From: Leucobacter salsicius M1-8
Lineage (GTDB): Bacteria > Actinomycetota > Actinomycetes > Actinomycetales > Microbacteriaceae
Assembly: GCF_000350525.1 (NCBI RefSeq)
Contig: NZ_AOCN01000026.1
Span: 218,364-282,363, forward strand
DNA length: 64,000 nt
Reading direction: 5' to 3'
Position numbers and translations under genes: made by a program. This document shows positions 55,012 to 63,672 of the stretch, in pieces (the stretch's first letter is position 1; every line of letters starts with the position of its first letter). A model generated the notes under the pieces. It was not told where the DNA came from. It made no database searches and worked only from the letters and a program-made list of their open reading frames with translations.

Positions 55012-56261
55012 AGCTCGACGCCCAGCAGGGCGAGCACCGCGTCCTTGATGAGGGCGGGGTCGTCGACGCCGCGGTCGAGAGCTGCGTCGAGGGTCGCGAG
55101 CATCACGGTCGTGTCGAGGTCGTTTGCGAGGGCGGCTCGCAGCTGCTGCAGTACCGTCTCGGCACTGGCAGGATCGCTGCCCGTGCGCTCAAGCCCGGCG
55201 CGCCAGGCTTCGAGGCGCCGCGTAGCGGTCTCGAGGTCGCCGTCGTGCCACTCCCACTCCGAGCGGTAGTGGTGCGCGAGCAGGCCGAGCCGAATCGCCG
55301 AGGGGCATGCGCCCCCGTCGAGCAGCTTCGACACGAACACCAGGTTGCCGCGCGATTTCGACATCTTGTGGCCGTGGTAGCCCACGAGTCCGGCGTGGCA
55401 ATAGGCGTGCGCGAGCGGGGTGCCCGTGAGCGCGGTCGCGTGGGCGGCCGTGAACTCGTGGTGCGGGAAGATGAGGTCGCTGCCGCCGCCCTGCACCGTG
55501 AATACGCCCCCGAGCGCAGCGGTCGCGATGACCGAGCATTCGATGTGCCAGCCGGGGCGGCCGATGCCCACGGGGCTCTCCCAGCTGGGCTCGCCCGCGC
55601 GGGCAACCCGCCACAGCAGCGGATCGAGCGGGCCACGCTTGCCCGCGCGCTCGGGGTCGCCGCCGCGCTCCGCGCTGAGCTCGAGCATCAGGGCGCGGTC
55701 GTAGGGTGCCACGTCGCCGAGACGCCACTGCGAGTCGCGCTCGGCAGCGGCCGAGTCGAAGTACAAGTCCTCGCTGCCGGCGTGCAGCGCATCCTCGGTG
55801 GGCACCGTGTAGGCGAGGCCGCGTTCGCGGAGCTCCAAGACCGCCTGGGCGATCTCGTCAATATGCTCGGTGACTGCGATGTAGTGCTCGGGCGGAATCA
55901 TGCCCATGCGGTGCATGTCAGACCGGAACAGGCCGATCTGATCGTCAGCGAGGTGGCGCCAGTCGACGCCCGTCGCGTTAGCTCGCTCGAGCAGCGGATC
56001 ATCGATGTCGGTGATGTTCTGGGCATACACGGTCTCAATACCGGCGTCGCGCCAGGCCCGCTGCATGATGTCGAACGCCAAGTAGGTGAAGGCGTGGCCC
56101 AGGTGGGTCGCGTCGTACGGGGTGATGCCGCACACGTACAGCAGCGCCTTATCGTCAGACATGGCGGGGTGTTCCAGCCGCCCCGTCGCGGTGTTAAACA
56201 GCTTGGGCACGGTGCCCTCGCCGGGCAGTGCGGGGATTACGGGCGGGGTCCAGGTTCTCAC
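55008..56261 (-). CDS. mshC: L-cysteine:1D-myo-inositol 2-amino-2-deoxy-alpha-D-glucopyranoside ligase
   Basis: A 417-residue class I synthetase-like enzyme that joins cysteine to GlcN-inositol in mycothiol synthesis. It has the HIGH-type motif [14 protein letters not shown] and KMSKSRGN, and zinc-ligand cysteine at YVCG. Derived from cysteinyl-tRNA synthetase but shorter. It marks the organism as a mycothiol-making actinobacterium. It overlaps uppP by four bases. Confidence 0.95.
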   Translation of the reverse strand: MRTWTPPVIPALPGEGTVPKLFNTATGRLEHPAMSDDKALLYVCGITPYDATHLGHAFTYLAFDIMQRAWRDAGIETVYAQNITDIDDPLLERANATGVDWRHLADDQIGLFRSDMHRMGMIPPEHYIAVTEHIDEIAQAVLELRERGLAYTVPTEDALHAGSEDLYFDSAAAERDSQWRLGDVAPYDRALMLELSAERGGDPERAGKRGPLDPLLWRVARAGEPSWESPVGIGRPGWHIECSVIATAALGGVFTVQGGGSDLIFPHHEFTAAHATALTGTPLAHAYCHAGLVGYHGHKMSKSRGNLVFVSKLLDGGACPSAIRLGLLAHHYRSEWEWHDGDLETATRRLEAWRAGLERTGSDPASAETVLQQLRAALANDLDTTVMLATLDAALDRGVDDPALIKDAVLALLGVEL

Positions 56262-57124
56262 TGTGCTCCTCCTGCGGTCTGAGCGATGGCCGTGCCGCCA
56301 TCAGCGGTGAGCACACCGGTGACGAGCAACACGATAATGACAATTCCAAGTAGCACGCGGTACACCACGAACGGCATGAAGCTGCGCTTCGAGATGTACT
56401 TCATGAAGAGGCCAATGACGACGAGCGCGATGAGGAACGCGACGACCGTTGCGAGGGCGGTGAGGCCCATGGGGGTGGGGCTCACAGGCGCCTTGATCGC
56501 CTTCACCAGCTGGTAGAAACCCGAGCCAAACACGGCCGGGATTGCCAGCAGGAATGAGTAGCGTGCCGCAGCCTCGCGGGTGTATCCCATCAGCAGGCCG
56601 GCGGTGATGGTGCCGCCCGAACGCGAGACACCGGGGATCAGTGCGAGGGCCTGCGCGAAGCCGTATGCAAGGCCGCGCTTCCACGTCATGTCCTTGATGT
56701 CACGCTGCTTGCGGCCGACACGGTCGGCAAGCCCAAGCAGCAGGCCAAACACGATGAGGGTGATCGCTGTAAACCAAAGTGAGCGCAGCGTCGTCTCGAT
56801 CTGGTCCTGGAACACGAGTCCGAGCACAACGATCGGCACCGTGCCGATGATGATCCACCAGCCCATGAGGGCATCGGGATCCTTGCGCGGAAGTTTGCCC
56901 ATGAGCGACTGGTACCAACGCCCAATAATTCGGGTGATATCGCGCCAGAAGAAGACCACCACCGCGGCCTCGGTGCCGAGCTGGGTGATCGCGGTAAACG
57001 CGGCCCCGGCGTCGCCGATGCCCATCAGCTCACTCGATATGCGCAGGTGTGCGCTCGAGGAGACGGGCAGGAACTCGGTGAGTCCCTGAATAATTCCGAG
57101 CAGGATCGCCTCGAATATTCCCAT
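56258..57124 (-). CDS. uppP: Undecaprenyl-diphosphate phosphatase
   Basis: A 288-residue membrane protein that recycles the lipid carrier of cell-wall synthesis. Eight hydrophobic helices and both signature motifs are present: [20 protein letters not shown] and [14 protein letters not shown]. It is the BacA-type enzyme. It overlaps mshC and lies 112 bp after the M20 peptidase gene, from which it is separated by a hairpin. Confidence 0.96.
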   Translation of the reverse strand: MGIFEAILLGIIQGLTEFLPVSSSAHLRISSELMGIGDAGAAFTAITQLGTEAAVVVFFWRDITRIIGRWYQSLMGKLPRKDPDALMGWWIIIGTVPIVVLGLVFQDQIETTLRSLWFTAITLIVFGLLLGLADRVGRKQRDIKDMTWKRGLAYGFAQALALIPGVSRSGGTITAGLLMGYTREAAARYSFLLAIPAVFGSGFYQLVKAIKAPVSPTPMGLTALATVVAFLIALVVIGLFMKYISKRSFMPFVVYRVLLGIVIIVLLVTGVLTADGGTAIAQTAGGAQ

Positions 57125-57184
57125 GGTTTCCTTTCAGGACGCGGTGTGCGCCTTCCGCGGGCATTGCGGCCGCGCACCAGAATA

Positions 57185-57230
57185 GCCCACCCGCGCAGTG
57201 TGCCGAGTGACAGCTGCGGCGTGGGTGGGC
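57185..57230 (-). terminator. Possible terminator between the M20 hydrolase gene and uppP
   Basis: GCCCACCC and GGGTGGGC pair perfectly, with further partial pairing inside a 30-base loop, just after the M20 stop codon. There is no T-tract beyond TATT, so termination may be weak. Confidence 0.45.
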
Positions 57231-57236
57231 CGATCG

Positions 57237-58550
57237 TTAGTAGCTGCGCAGCAGATCTACGAGCACGCGGTGACCGAAGTCGAGCGCGTCGAGTGGCACG
57301 CGCTCGTCGACCCCGTGGAACATCCCGGGAAAGTCGAGATCGGCGGGGAGACGCAGCGGGGCGAAGCCGTAGCCCGTGATGCCAAGCCGCGACAGCGACT
57401 TGTTGTCGGTGCCTCCCGAGAGCAGGTACGGCAGCACGCGGGCCTCGGGATCGTGGCGCGTGAGGCTCGCCGTCATCGCTTCGATGAGCTCGCCCGAGAA
57501 TGGCACTTCGAGGCCCACATCGGAGTGGACGATCTCGATCTCGATGTCGTCGCCGACGATGCGCTGCACCCGCTCGAGGATTCCGCTCTGCTCGCCCGGC
57601 AGCGACCGCACATCGACGAGGGCCTCCGCCGTGTCGGGAATCACGTTGTGCTTGTATCCCGCGTCGAGCACCGTCGGGTTGCTCGTGTTGCGCAGGCTCG
57701 CCTGGATGAACCCGCCGCCCTTGCCGAGTCGCAGCACGAGCGTCTCGGGGTCAACGGTGCGCGGGTCCTCGCCCAGAATGCGCGCAAGCTCGTCGATCAG
57801 ATCTCGGGTCGTGTCGCATAGCGCGAGCGGCCATTCGTGGCGTCCGAGCGCTGCAATGGCCTCGGCGAGGCGCGTCACCGCGTTGTCGTGCCACACTCGA
57901 GAGCCGTGCGCGGCTGTGCCGCGGGCTCGCAGCCTGATCCAGTCGAGGGCCTTCTCCCCCGTCTGAATGAGGTAGGCGCGCTGGCCCTCAACGTCGATGG
58001 AGTACCCGCCGACCTCACTAATCGCGGTACCTGCGCCCGCAAACAGCTCGGGGTGGTTATCGACGAGGTAGCTTGCGCCGTACTCGCCGCCGTTCTCCTC
58101 ATCAGCAAAGAACGCCAGAATAACGTCGCGGCGTGGTGTGCCGCCCGCGCGCAGAATCTCAGCCATCGCGGTCAGGATCATGGCGTCCATGTCCTTCATG
58201 TCGACGGCGCCGCGGCCCCACAGCATGCCGTCCTTAATGACGCCGGCGAACGGATCAACGCTCCAGCCCGCGGGGTCTGCGGGCACGACATCGAGGTGGC
58301 CGTGCAGCACGAGCGCGGGCAGCTCGCGGTCTTCGCCCACGACTCGCGCCACGACGCTCGCGCGTCCGGGGGCAGACTCGAAGATCTGCGGTTCGAGCCC
58401 CAGCTCCTGTAGATAGGCCGCCACGTAATCGGCGGCCGGCCGCTCGGGGTTCGCATCACCCCCGCCACGGTTTGAGGTGTCGATCCGGATCAAATCGCGC
58501 GCGATACGGGCGGTCTCAGAGAGCTCCAGCGCGCTCGTGTCTTCACTCAT
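57237..58550 (-). CDS. M20 family metallo-hydrolase
   Basis: A 437-residue zinc-dependent hydrolase of the M20/ArgE/DapE group. VLHGHLDVVPAD gives the first metal ligand and aspartate and FADEENGGEYGAS the general-base glutamate. The dimerisation lid domain lies in the middle (residues about 190-330). The substrate, an N-acyl amino acid or dipeptide, is unknown. ATG 58550 is the family start; the frame continues far upstream, but that part lies antisense to the EamA gene. Confidence 0.93.
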   Translation of the reverse strand: MSEDTSALELSETARIARDLIRIDTSNRGGGDANPERPAADYVAAYLQELGLEPQIFESAPGRASVVARVVGEDRELPALVLHGHLDVVPADPAGWSVDPFAGVIKDGMLWGRGAVDMKDMDAMILTAMAEILRAGGTPRRDVILAFFADEENGGEYGASYLVDNHPELFAGAGTAISEVGGYSIDVEGQRAYLIQTGEKALDWIRLRARGTAAHGSRVWHDNAVTRLAEAIAALGRHEWPLALCDTTRDLIDELARILGEDPRTVDPETLVLRLGKGGGFIQASLRNTSNPTVLDAGYKHNVIPDTAEALVDVRSLPGEQSGILERVQRIVGDDIEIEIVHSDVGLEVPFSGELIEAMTASLTRHDPEARVLPYLLSGGTDNKSLSRLGITGYGFAPLRLPADLDFPGMFHGVDERVPLDALDFGHRVLVDLLRSY

Positions 58551-58652
58551 GCTCCCAGCGTATCGGGCAAGCCCCTCGGGGCGGTGAGCAAACGCGCTAC
58601 GCTCGCAGCTGCGGGCGTTTACGGCAGCCGCCCGGGTGAAGGAGCGACAGCG

Positions 58653-59603
58653 ATGACGAGCGCGGTGCGGCAGGCGACCATTTCGGGGTTTCTTCTTGCG
58701 GTGGGATCGGCGGCTACCTTTGCGCTCTCGGGGATCTTCGCGAGCTCTCTCATCTCGGCCGGCTGGTCGGCGGGTGCGGCGGCCACGGCCCGCATCTGCG
58801 TCGCGGCCCTTGTGCTCGCGGCACCCACGGTGCTCGCGCTGCGCGGTCAGTGGCGCCAGGTGCTGCGCGCCTGGCAGCCGATTCTGATGTTTGGGCTGCT
58901 CGCGGTCGTCGCCTGTCAGCTCGCGTTCTTTTTCGCGGTGCAGTTCATCGCCCCCAGCCTCGCCCTGCTCATCGAATTTATGGGCCCGGTGCTGCTCATG
59001 CTCTGGCTCTGGGCCCGGAGCCGAGTCTCGCCGCCTCCGCTCACCCTCGTGGGGGCCGCAGTCGCCGTGCTCGGGCTCGTCACGATCTCGGGCCTCGCCG
59101 CGGGTGGCGCCCTGCACCCCCTGGGCATCGCATTTGCCCTGATCGCCGCGGTCGGCAACGCCGCATACTACGCGGCCGGGGCGGCTTCCGATCACGGTAT
59201 CCCGCCGCTCCCGTTTGTGGGGCTCGGGCTCGCGGTCGCCGCGGTCAGCCTGGGCATCGTGAGCGCGCTCGGTATCCTGCCCTTCACTGTGACGAGCGTG
59301 CACCCGGTGATTGCGGGGCACGAACTCTCCCCCGCGCTCGTGGTCGCCGGCATGGCGTTGATCTCGACCGTGCTCGCGTACGTGCTCGGGGTCTCGGCCT
59401 CGCGCAAGCTCGGCGCCACCGTCGCGAGCTTTACCGGGTACTCCGAGCCGTTGTTTGGCATCGTGTGGACGATCGTGCTGCTCGCAATCGTGCCCACGGG
59501 TACGCAGTGGCTCGGGGCCGGGCTGATCCTGGCGGGCGTCGTCACCGTGAAGGTCGGTGAGATGCGCGCCGCGCGACGTGTCGCGGCGCGGCAGTTGGGA
59601 TAA
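58653..59603 (+). CDS. EamA family exporter
   Basis: A 316-residue drug/metabolite transporter with ten hydrophobic helices in two repeats. It resembles the RhtA-type amino-acid or metabolite exporters, for example FFFAVQFIAPSLALLIEFMG and the VLAYVLGVSASRKLGATVAS region in the second repeat. Substrate unknown. ATG 58653 follows GGAGCG; upstream in-frame codons lie beyond it. An AraC-type regulator gene follows 7 bp later. Confidence 0.87.
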   Translation: MTSAVRQATISGFLLAVGSAATFALSGIFASSLISAGWSAGAAATARICVAALVLAAPTVLALRGQWRQVLRAWQPILMFGLLAVVACQLAFFFAVQFIAPSLALLIEFMGPVLLMLWLWARSRVSPPPLTLVGAAVAVLGLVTISGLAAGGALHPLGIAFALIAAVGNAAYYAAGAASDHGIPPLPFVGLGLAVAAVSLGIVSALGILPFTVTSVHPVIAGHELSPALVVAGMALISTVLAYVLGVSASRKLGATVASFTGYSEPLFGIVWTIVLLAIVPTGTQWLGAGLILAGVVTVKVGEMRAARRVAARQLG

Positions 59604-59610
59604 TGGCAAG

Positions 59611-60336
59611 GTGTACACGGAATCAGCCCTTGCAGGAGGGCTGATCCTGTGGCGATCGAGCGGATCCCTGGGTGCGACGATTCCAGCCGACGGCTGCGTG
59701 GACGTCATCCTGCGAGGCGATGAGGTCTTCGTGTCGGGCCCCTCTACCACACACATTGAGACCCTGGCCGACGACGCGGGCGGGTCACTCGGGCTGAGGC
59801 TGCTGCCCGGCACCGCGCACGGTGTGCTCGGCCTCGACCTGCACGAGATCAGCGATCAGGTCGTGGCACTGGCCGAAGTCGTGGGCCGCGATGCGACCCG
59901 GCACACGCGCGCGGCGCTAATGCGGGCTCGAGATTCTGGGCCGTCGGGGCCAGATCTCGCCACGGCGCTTGCTCCGGATCTGAGCCTGGATTCACGGTGG
60001 ATTCCCCTCGTGCGGCGACACGCGATCCGCGCCACTCCCCCTGGCGAGGTGGCCACACAGTTGGGCTGGTCTGAGCGCACGTTTCGGCGCCGACTGCTGG
60101 CGCATTTCGGGTACCCCTACCTCACGCTGGTGCGCATCAATCGCGCATCCCGAGCGCAACAGCTGCTGGCGACAGGGGTGAGTCCGATCGAAGCGGCGGG
60201 TGCTGCCGGTTACGCCGACCAGGCGCATCTCTCACGTGAGTTTCGGCGACTGGTCGGCGCAACGCCCGGTCAGTTCTGGTCGAGCTCGGCGAAGAGATCG
60301 ATCGAGTTGCCGTCGGGGTCGAGCAGCGTGGCGTAG
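59611..60336 (+). CDS. AraC-family transcriptional regulator
   Basis: A 241-residue regulator. The C-terminal 90 residues hold two helix-turn-helix units: GEVATQLGWSERTFRRRLLA and SPIEAAGAAGYADQAHLSRE, then FRRLVGATPGQF, the AraC signature. The N-terminal 130 residues are a beta-rich sensing domain with no named match. GTG 59611 starts 7 bases after the EamA stop, so it may control that exporter. Its last 67 bases overlap the convergent VOC gene. Confidence 0.87.
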   Translation: MYTESALAGGLILWRSSGSLGATIPADGCVDVILRGDEVFVSGPSTTHIETLADDAGGSLGLRLLPGTAHGVLGLDLHEISDQVVALAEVVGRDATRHTRAALMRARDSGPSGPDLATALAPDLSLDSRWIPLVRRHAIRATPPGEVATQLGWSERTFRRRLLAHFGYPYLTLVRINRASRAQQLLATGVSPIEAAGAAGYADQAHLSREFRRLVGATPGQFWSSSAKRSIELPSGSSSVA

Positions 60337-60668
60337 CGCTGACCCCAGAGCGCGTCCCAGGGCTCGACGTGGGCCGTATAGCCCGCGGCCGTGAGCTCGG
60401 CGAACGCCGCGTCGACGGCCGCCGCACTTCCCTTGTCGAACGCCAACGCAATGTGGTGACCGCCGGTCGGCGAAACGTAGCCGGCGTCGAACCCGCGAAT
60501 CGTTTCGACCGTGTCCCAGGCGAGCGTCGTGCCGTCGCCGAGCTGCACGTCGACGTGCGGCGCATCGTCGAGGCCCTCCGCGATCGGCACTCCGAGGGTG
60601 CGGTAGAAGGCGAGCGAGGCGGCCATGTCTTTGGTGACGATGCCGATGAATCCGAGTTTGAGTGTCAT
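60270..60668 (-). CDS. VOC (glyoxalase/bleomycin-resistance fold) protein
   Basis: A 132-residue single-domain VOC protein: MTLKLGFIGIVTKDMAASLA then FYRTLGVPIAEG, with the second beta-alpha-beta-beta-beta unit ending LLDPDGNSIDLFAEL. Metal-ligand positions are only partly kept, so enzyme or binding function cannot be told. It converges with and overlaps the AraC gene by 67 bases. Confidence 0.85.
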   Translation of the reverse strand: MTLKLGFIGIVTKDMAASLAFYRTLGVPIAEGLDDAPHVDVQLGDGTTLAWDTVETIRGFDAGYVSPTGGHHIALAFDKGSAAAVDAAFAELTAAGYTAHVEPWDALWGQRYATLLDPDGNSIDLFAELDQN

Positions 60669-60746
60669 GTCTTCACTGTACGAGGCGCCGGCGTCTGGGT
60701 CTTGAACAAAACGGCCAATGCGGTCGCAAGTTACTGGCGTCGCGAT

Positions 60747-61817
60747 TCATCGGCTCGGCACAAAACTGAGGATGCGGTCGTCGTTCGTGCCGGGGCTACC
60801 GCGCCCATCGGTGTTGTTGGTGAGCACCCACAGCGCACCGTCCGGGGCTAGGGCTGCGTCGCGTAGCCGGCCGTACTCGGCCACCCAGTGTTCGGTCGAA
60901 GCGGTGAGGTCGTCGAGCGGGATCTCTCGGAGCCGCTCGCCCCGTAGGTTCGCGATCCAGATACTGCCCGCCGAAATCACCATGCCGCTCGGGCTGGCGT
61001 CGGCGGGCCGCCACTGCTGAACCGGATCGACAAACCCGGCCTCGCCCGCCATTCCCTCGACCGTGGGCCAACCGTAGTTTGCCCCCGCTTCAATGATGTT
61101 GAGCTCGTCCCAGTCGTTTTGCCCAAACTCTGAGGCGTACATCGTGCCCTCGTCGTCCCACACGAGACCTTGAGGGTTGCGGTGGCCGAGACTGAATACA
61201 TATGAGCCTTCGAAGGGGTTGTCTGTTGGAATGTCACCGTCCGGCGTCATGCGCAAGATCTTCCCTGAGAGCGATGCGAAGCTCTGGGCCGACCGTGGGT
61301 TGCCCGCGTCACCAACGGTCGCGTACAGCATCCCGTCTGGACCGAACCCGATTCGGCCACCATTGTGATTGCTCGCCACGGGGATCCCGGCCAGCACGGT
61401 CTCGGGCACCCCGAGACCCACCGCGCCTGCCGCTCCCGACAGTGGGTACCGCTCGATCCGGTTGTCGCCCCTGGTGGTGAAATAGGCGTAAAGGTAATCA
61501 TCGTGCACTGCAAGACCCAGCAACCCGCCCTCACCCGACGGTTTGACGTCACCAATTACGGCCACCACACGCGCAGCTCCCTGATTGTCGAGCTCAATGA
61601 TGCGGGCCGAATCGCGCTCACTCACGAGCGGCGTCTGGCCGTAGAACGTGATCGACCAAGGGACATTCAGGTCTTCGGCCACGATGGCCGCCTGAGAGTC
61701 CCGTGGGCTACTGTGTTCTTCGGGAGGCAGCTTCGCGTCAGGGGCGGTGGCACATGACGCGAGCGACAGCAAGATGGCAAGGAGAATGACGGTTTGCCGA
61801 AACGTTGAAGTACTCAT
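60747..61817 (-). CDS. PQQ-type sugar dehydrogenase-like lipoprotein
   Basis: A 356-residue beta-propeller of the soluble aldose sugar dehydrogenase (YliI/GSDH) family. It has a lipoprotein signal (VILLAILLSLASC) and propeller motifs NHNGGRIGFGPDGMLYATVG, FSLGHRNPQGLVWDDEGTMY and GANYGWPTVEG. Family members oxidise sugars with PQQ outside the membrane. PQQ genes are not in this window, so the cofactor would come from elsewhere or the protein may bind another ligand. Single gene. Confidence 0.88.
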   Translation of the reverse strand: MSTSTFRQTVILLAILLSLASCATAPDAKLPPEEHSSPRDSQAAIVAEDLNVPWSITFYGQTPLVSERDSARIIELDNQGAARVVAVIGDVKPSGEGGLLGLAVHDDYLYAYFTTRGDNRIERYPLSGAAGAVGLGVPETVLAGIPVASNHNGGRIGFGPDGMLYATVGDAGNPRSAQSFASLSGKILRMTPDGDIPTDNPFEGSYVFSLGHRNPQGLVWDDEGTMYASEFGQNDWDELNIIEAGANYGWPTVEGMAGEAGFVDPVQQWRPADASPSGMVISAGSIWIANLRGERLREIPLDDLTASTEHWVAEYGRLRDAALAPDGALWVLTNNTDGRGSPGTNDDRILSFVPSR

Positions 61818-61894
61818 GTGCCACCGTAATTCTTCAGAGGTGGAAAGGTCGAGATGACGCGGCCATCGGGGTCAGCGCCTGTCACCATTCTCCG

Positions 61895-63001
61895 TCACAT
61901 TCCGGAGACAAACTCCCGGAGGCCGGGGACGGCAAACTCGAGGAGTCCTCGTCCCGCCGGCTGCACGAGCCCCGCATCGATAAGTCGGGCCCGATAGTTA
62001 CCGACCGTGTTCCTGGCATCCCCGAGGCGTCGCCCGATGTCCGCAGTGTTCGACGGGCCCTCATCTTCGGACATCGCGCGCAGGAAGTCGAGATCCTTGG
62101 GTGACGCCGTAGCCAATGCCGCAGCAAGCACCACACGAGTGTTCCTCCGGTGCGCGGCGGCCAATGCGAGATCTACGTCTACCTCTTCCAGGGGGCGACC
62201 TTTCGCCTCGGCCATCTGCCACAAGTGGTATCCCACCAGCTGGATCAGGAAGGGGTACCCCCCTGTGGATTTGGCTGCTTTCCGTAGAAACTCCCGAGGA
62301 ATTGGATGCTCAAGACTTGCGAACGTTTCCAGGTAGGAATCTGCAACCTCGCGGACAGCGGCGGCGTGCAAATCAATTCGATCGGCTCGGCGCAGGAATG
62401 TTGCGACTCCCTCATTGAGCAGATCAGAGACTGCGGCCGGCAGACCCGCAAACAGCAGGGCGATGGGGAGCCCATCACGGATGAAGTGCTGCACGAAGGC
62501 GGCCAACTGCGCAAGCTCGTCTCGGTTGGCACCATGAATCTCATCCAGGGTGATGACCAACCCGGTGCGTTTCTCCTCCAGCAGGTGCAGCAGTTGTTCT
62601 CCGAGTTGCCGCCACCCCAACTGCTGCGCCGGAGGCAACTGAGAAGTGATTGAGAATCCCGCAGCTCCGATGCCCGTAATCCGCCGGCTTGCGGGCCCCA
62701 CCCCGAGCTCTTCAGAGGCCGAGCGCATGGCTTCACCAATTCGACCCAAGAAACCAGTCGTGGCCGTCTCCGAGACCACAAACCAACCCTGGGTGCGCGC
62801 GATATCTTCGGCCTCCCCGAGCATGACGGTCTTGCCTATGCCGCGGGCTCCGGTGAAAATGGTGAGCAGGCCCGGGGCGCCGGATCGGATGTGTAGACCG
62901 TAGGAGAACTCGTCCAACAGTCCAGCTCGGCCAATGAGCTGTGGCGGCTCGGCCCCTGCGGTGGGACGAAAGGGGTTCTGCGTTGTTCGCTGATTGATCA
63001 C
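61895..63001 (-). CDS. AAA ATPase with C-terminal winged helix (ORC1/Cdc6-like group)
   Basis: A 368-residue protein. Walker A is FTGARGIGKTVMLGEAED near residue 53, Walker B GLVITLDEIHG near residue 150, and a sensor region follows. The last 75 residues form a winged-helix DNA-binding domain (TADIGRRLGDARNTVGNYRA). It resembles orphan ATP-binding proteins of actinobacteria with an ORC-like build; role unknown. GTG start; its promoter carries TTGTACA repeats (63030-63057). Confidence 0.82.
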   Translation of the reverse strand: MINQRTTQNPFRPTAGAEPPQLIGRAGLLDEFSYGLHIRSGAPGLLTIFTGARGIGKTVMLGEAEDIARTQGWFVVSETATTGFLGRIGEAMRSASEELGVGPASRRITGIGAAGFSITSQLPPAQQLGWRQLGEQLLHLLEEKRTGLVITLDEIHGANRDELAQLAAFVQHFIRDGLPIALLFAGLPAAVSDLLNEGVATFLRRADRIDLHAAAVREVADSYLETFASLEHPIPREFLRKAAKSTGGYPFLIQLVGYHLWQMAEAKGRPLEEVDVDLALAAAHRRNTRVVLAAALATASPKDLDFLRAMSEDEGPSNTADIGRRLGDARNTVGNYRARLIDAGLVQPAGRGLLEFAVPGLREFVSGM

Positions 63002-63029
63002 GGCCGCTCCTATGACTAGCTGTGCCCCT

Positions 63030-63057
63030 AGTGTACTTCTGTGTACAAGATGTACAA
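63030..63057 (-). promoter_or_regulatory. Promoter of the AAA ATPase gene with TTGTACA-type repeats
   Basis: On the minus strand TTGTAC (63052-63057), 16 bases, then TACACT (63030-63035) make a good -35/-10 pair. TTGTACA is repeated with a 9-base period (complement of 63051-63057 and 63042-63048), and AGTACAC follows at 63031-63037. Repeats inside a promoter suggest an operator, perhaps for the winged-helix ATPase itself. Confidence 0.5.
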
Positions 63058-63093
63058 GGTGAACGCAGGAGTCCCTAACACCAACTGGCTCAC

Positions 63094-63672
63094 TCAGCGC
63101 ACCTGAAAACGCAGGTGAAGCACGCGGTTTCCCTGAATCACCACGTCTGGATCTTTCAGCAGGTGCTGCGCGGCGACCGCACCGAAAAAGCGCTTGCCAG
63201 AACCGAACACCACCGGCGCAATGTCCATGCGCACCTCATCGATGAGACCAGCGGCGAGCATCTGGCCACCCACGTCACCGGCGGAGACCTCGACAAGTCG
63301 ATTGCCTGCGAGTTCCTGCGCCTTGACCACAGCGGCCTCGATGCCATTAACGAAGTGGAATGGCGCCGCGGAGTCCCAGCCCACAGGTGCCGGCCTGTGG
63401 GTCACCACGACAACATGGTCGATCCCGCTTGGAGGGATCCCGTCCCAGCCGTCCGTCTGGTCGAAGACCTGGCGCCCGACAACGGTTACCCCGATCTGAT
63501 CCCAATATGACCGGACGTAATCATATGACGCCTGAGAGACTTTCAAGAGGCCACTCTCATCTAATGGCACATCACCGCTCACGAGCCAGTCGAACAGCGG
63601 CCCGGGCTGGTCGTTTTCGTCCGCAATGAAGCCATCCACCGACGCCGAGGCGTACATCACTACGTTGCCCAC
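63094..63672 (-). CDS. Dihydrofolate reductase-like (RibD C-terminal) protein
   Basis: A 192-residue protein of the DHFR/RibD-C family. The N-terminus is VVMYASASVDGFIADENDQP (the SxDG(F/Y)IA signature), and the NADPH-binding VVGRQVFDQTDGWDG, VVVTHRP and VEVSAGDVGGQMLAAGLIDE follow in order. Probably an NADPH-dependent reductase of unknown substrate. GTG 63672 is set by the AAGGAGGAG ribosome binding site just upstream. Confidence 0.88.
   Translation of the reverse strand: MGNVVMYASASVDGFIADENDQPGPLFDWLVSGDVPLDESGLLKVSQASYDYVRSYWDQIGVTVVGRQVFDQTDGWDGIPPSGIDHVVVVTHRPAPVGWDSAAPFHFVNGIEAAVVKAQELAGNRLVEVSAGDVGGQMLAAGLIDEVRMDIAPVVFGSGKRFFGAVAAQHLLKDPDVVIQGNRVLHLRFQVR

Noticed and set aside
58551..59813. 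Long N-terminal extension of the M20 hydrolase frame
   Set aside because: The extension is Arg/Asp/His-rich with no domain and lies antisense to the EamA gene; the family start is at 58550.
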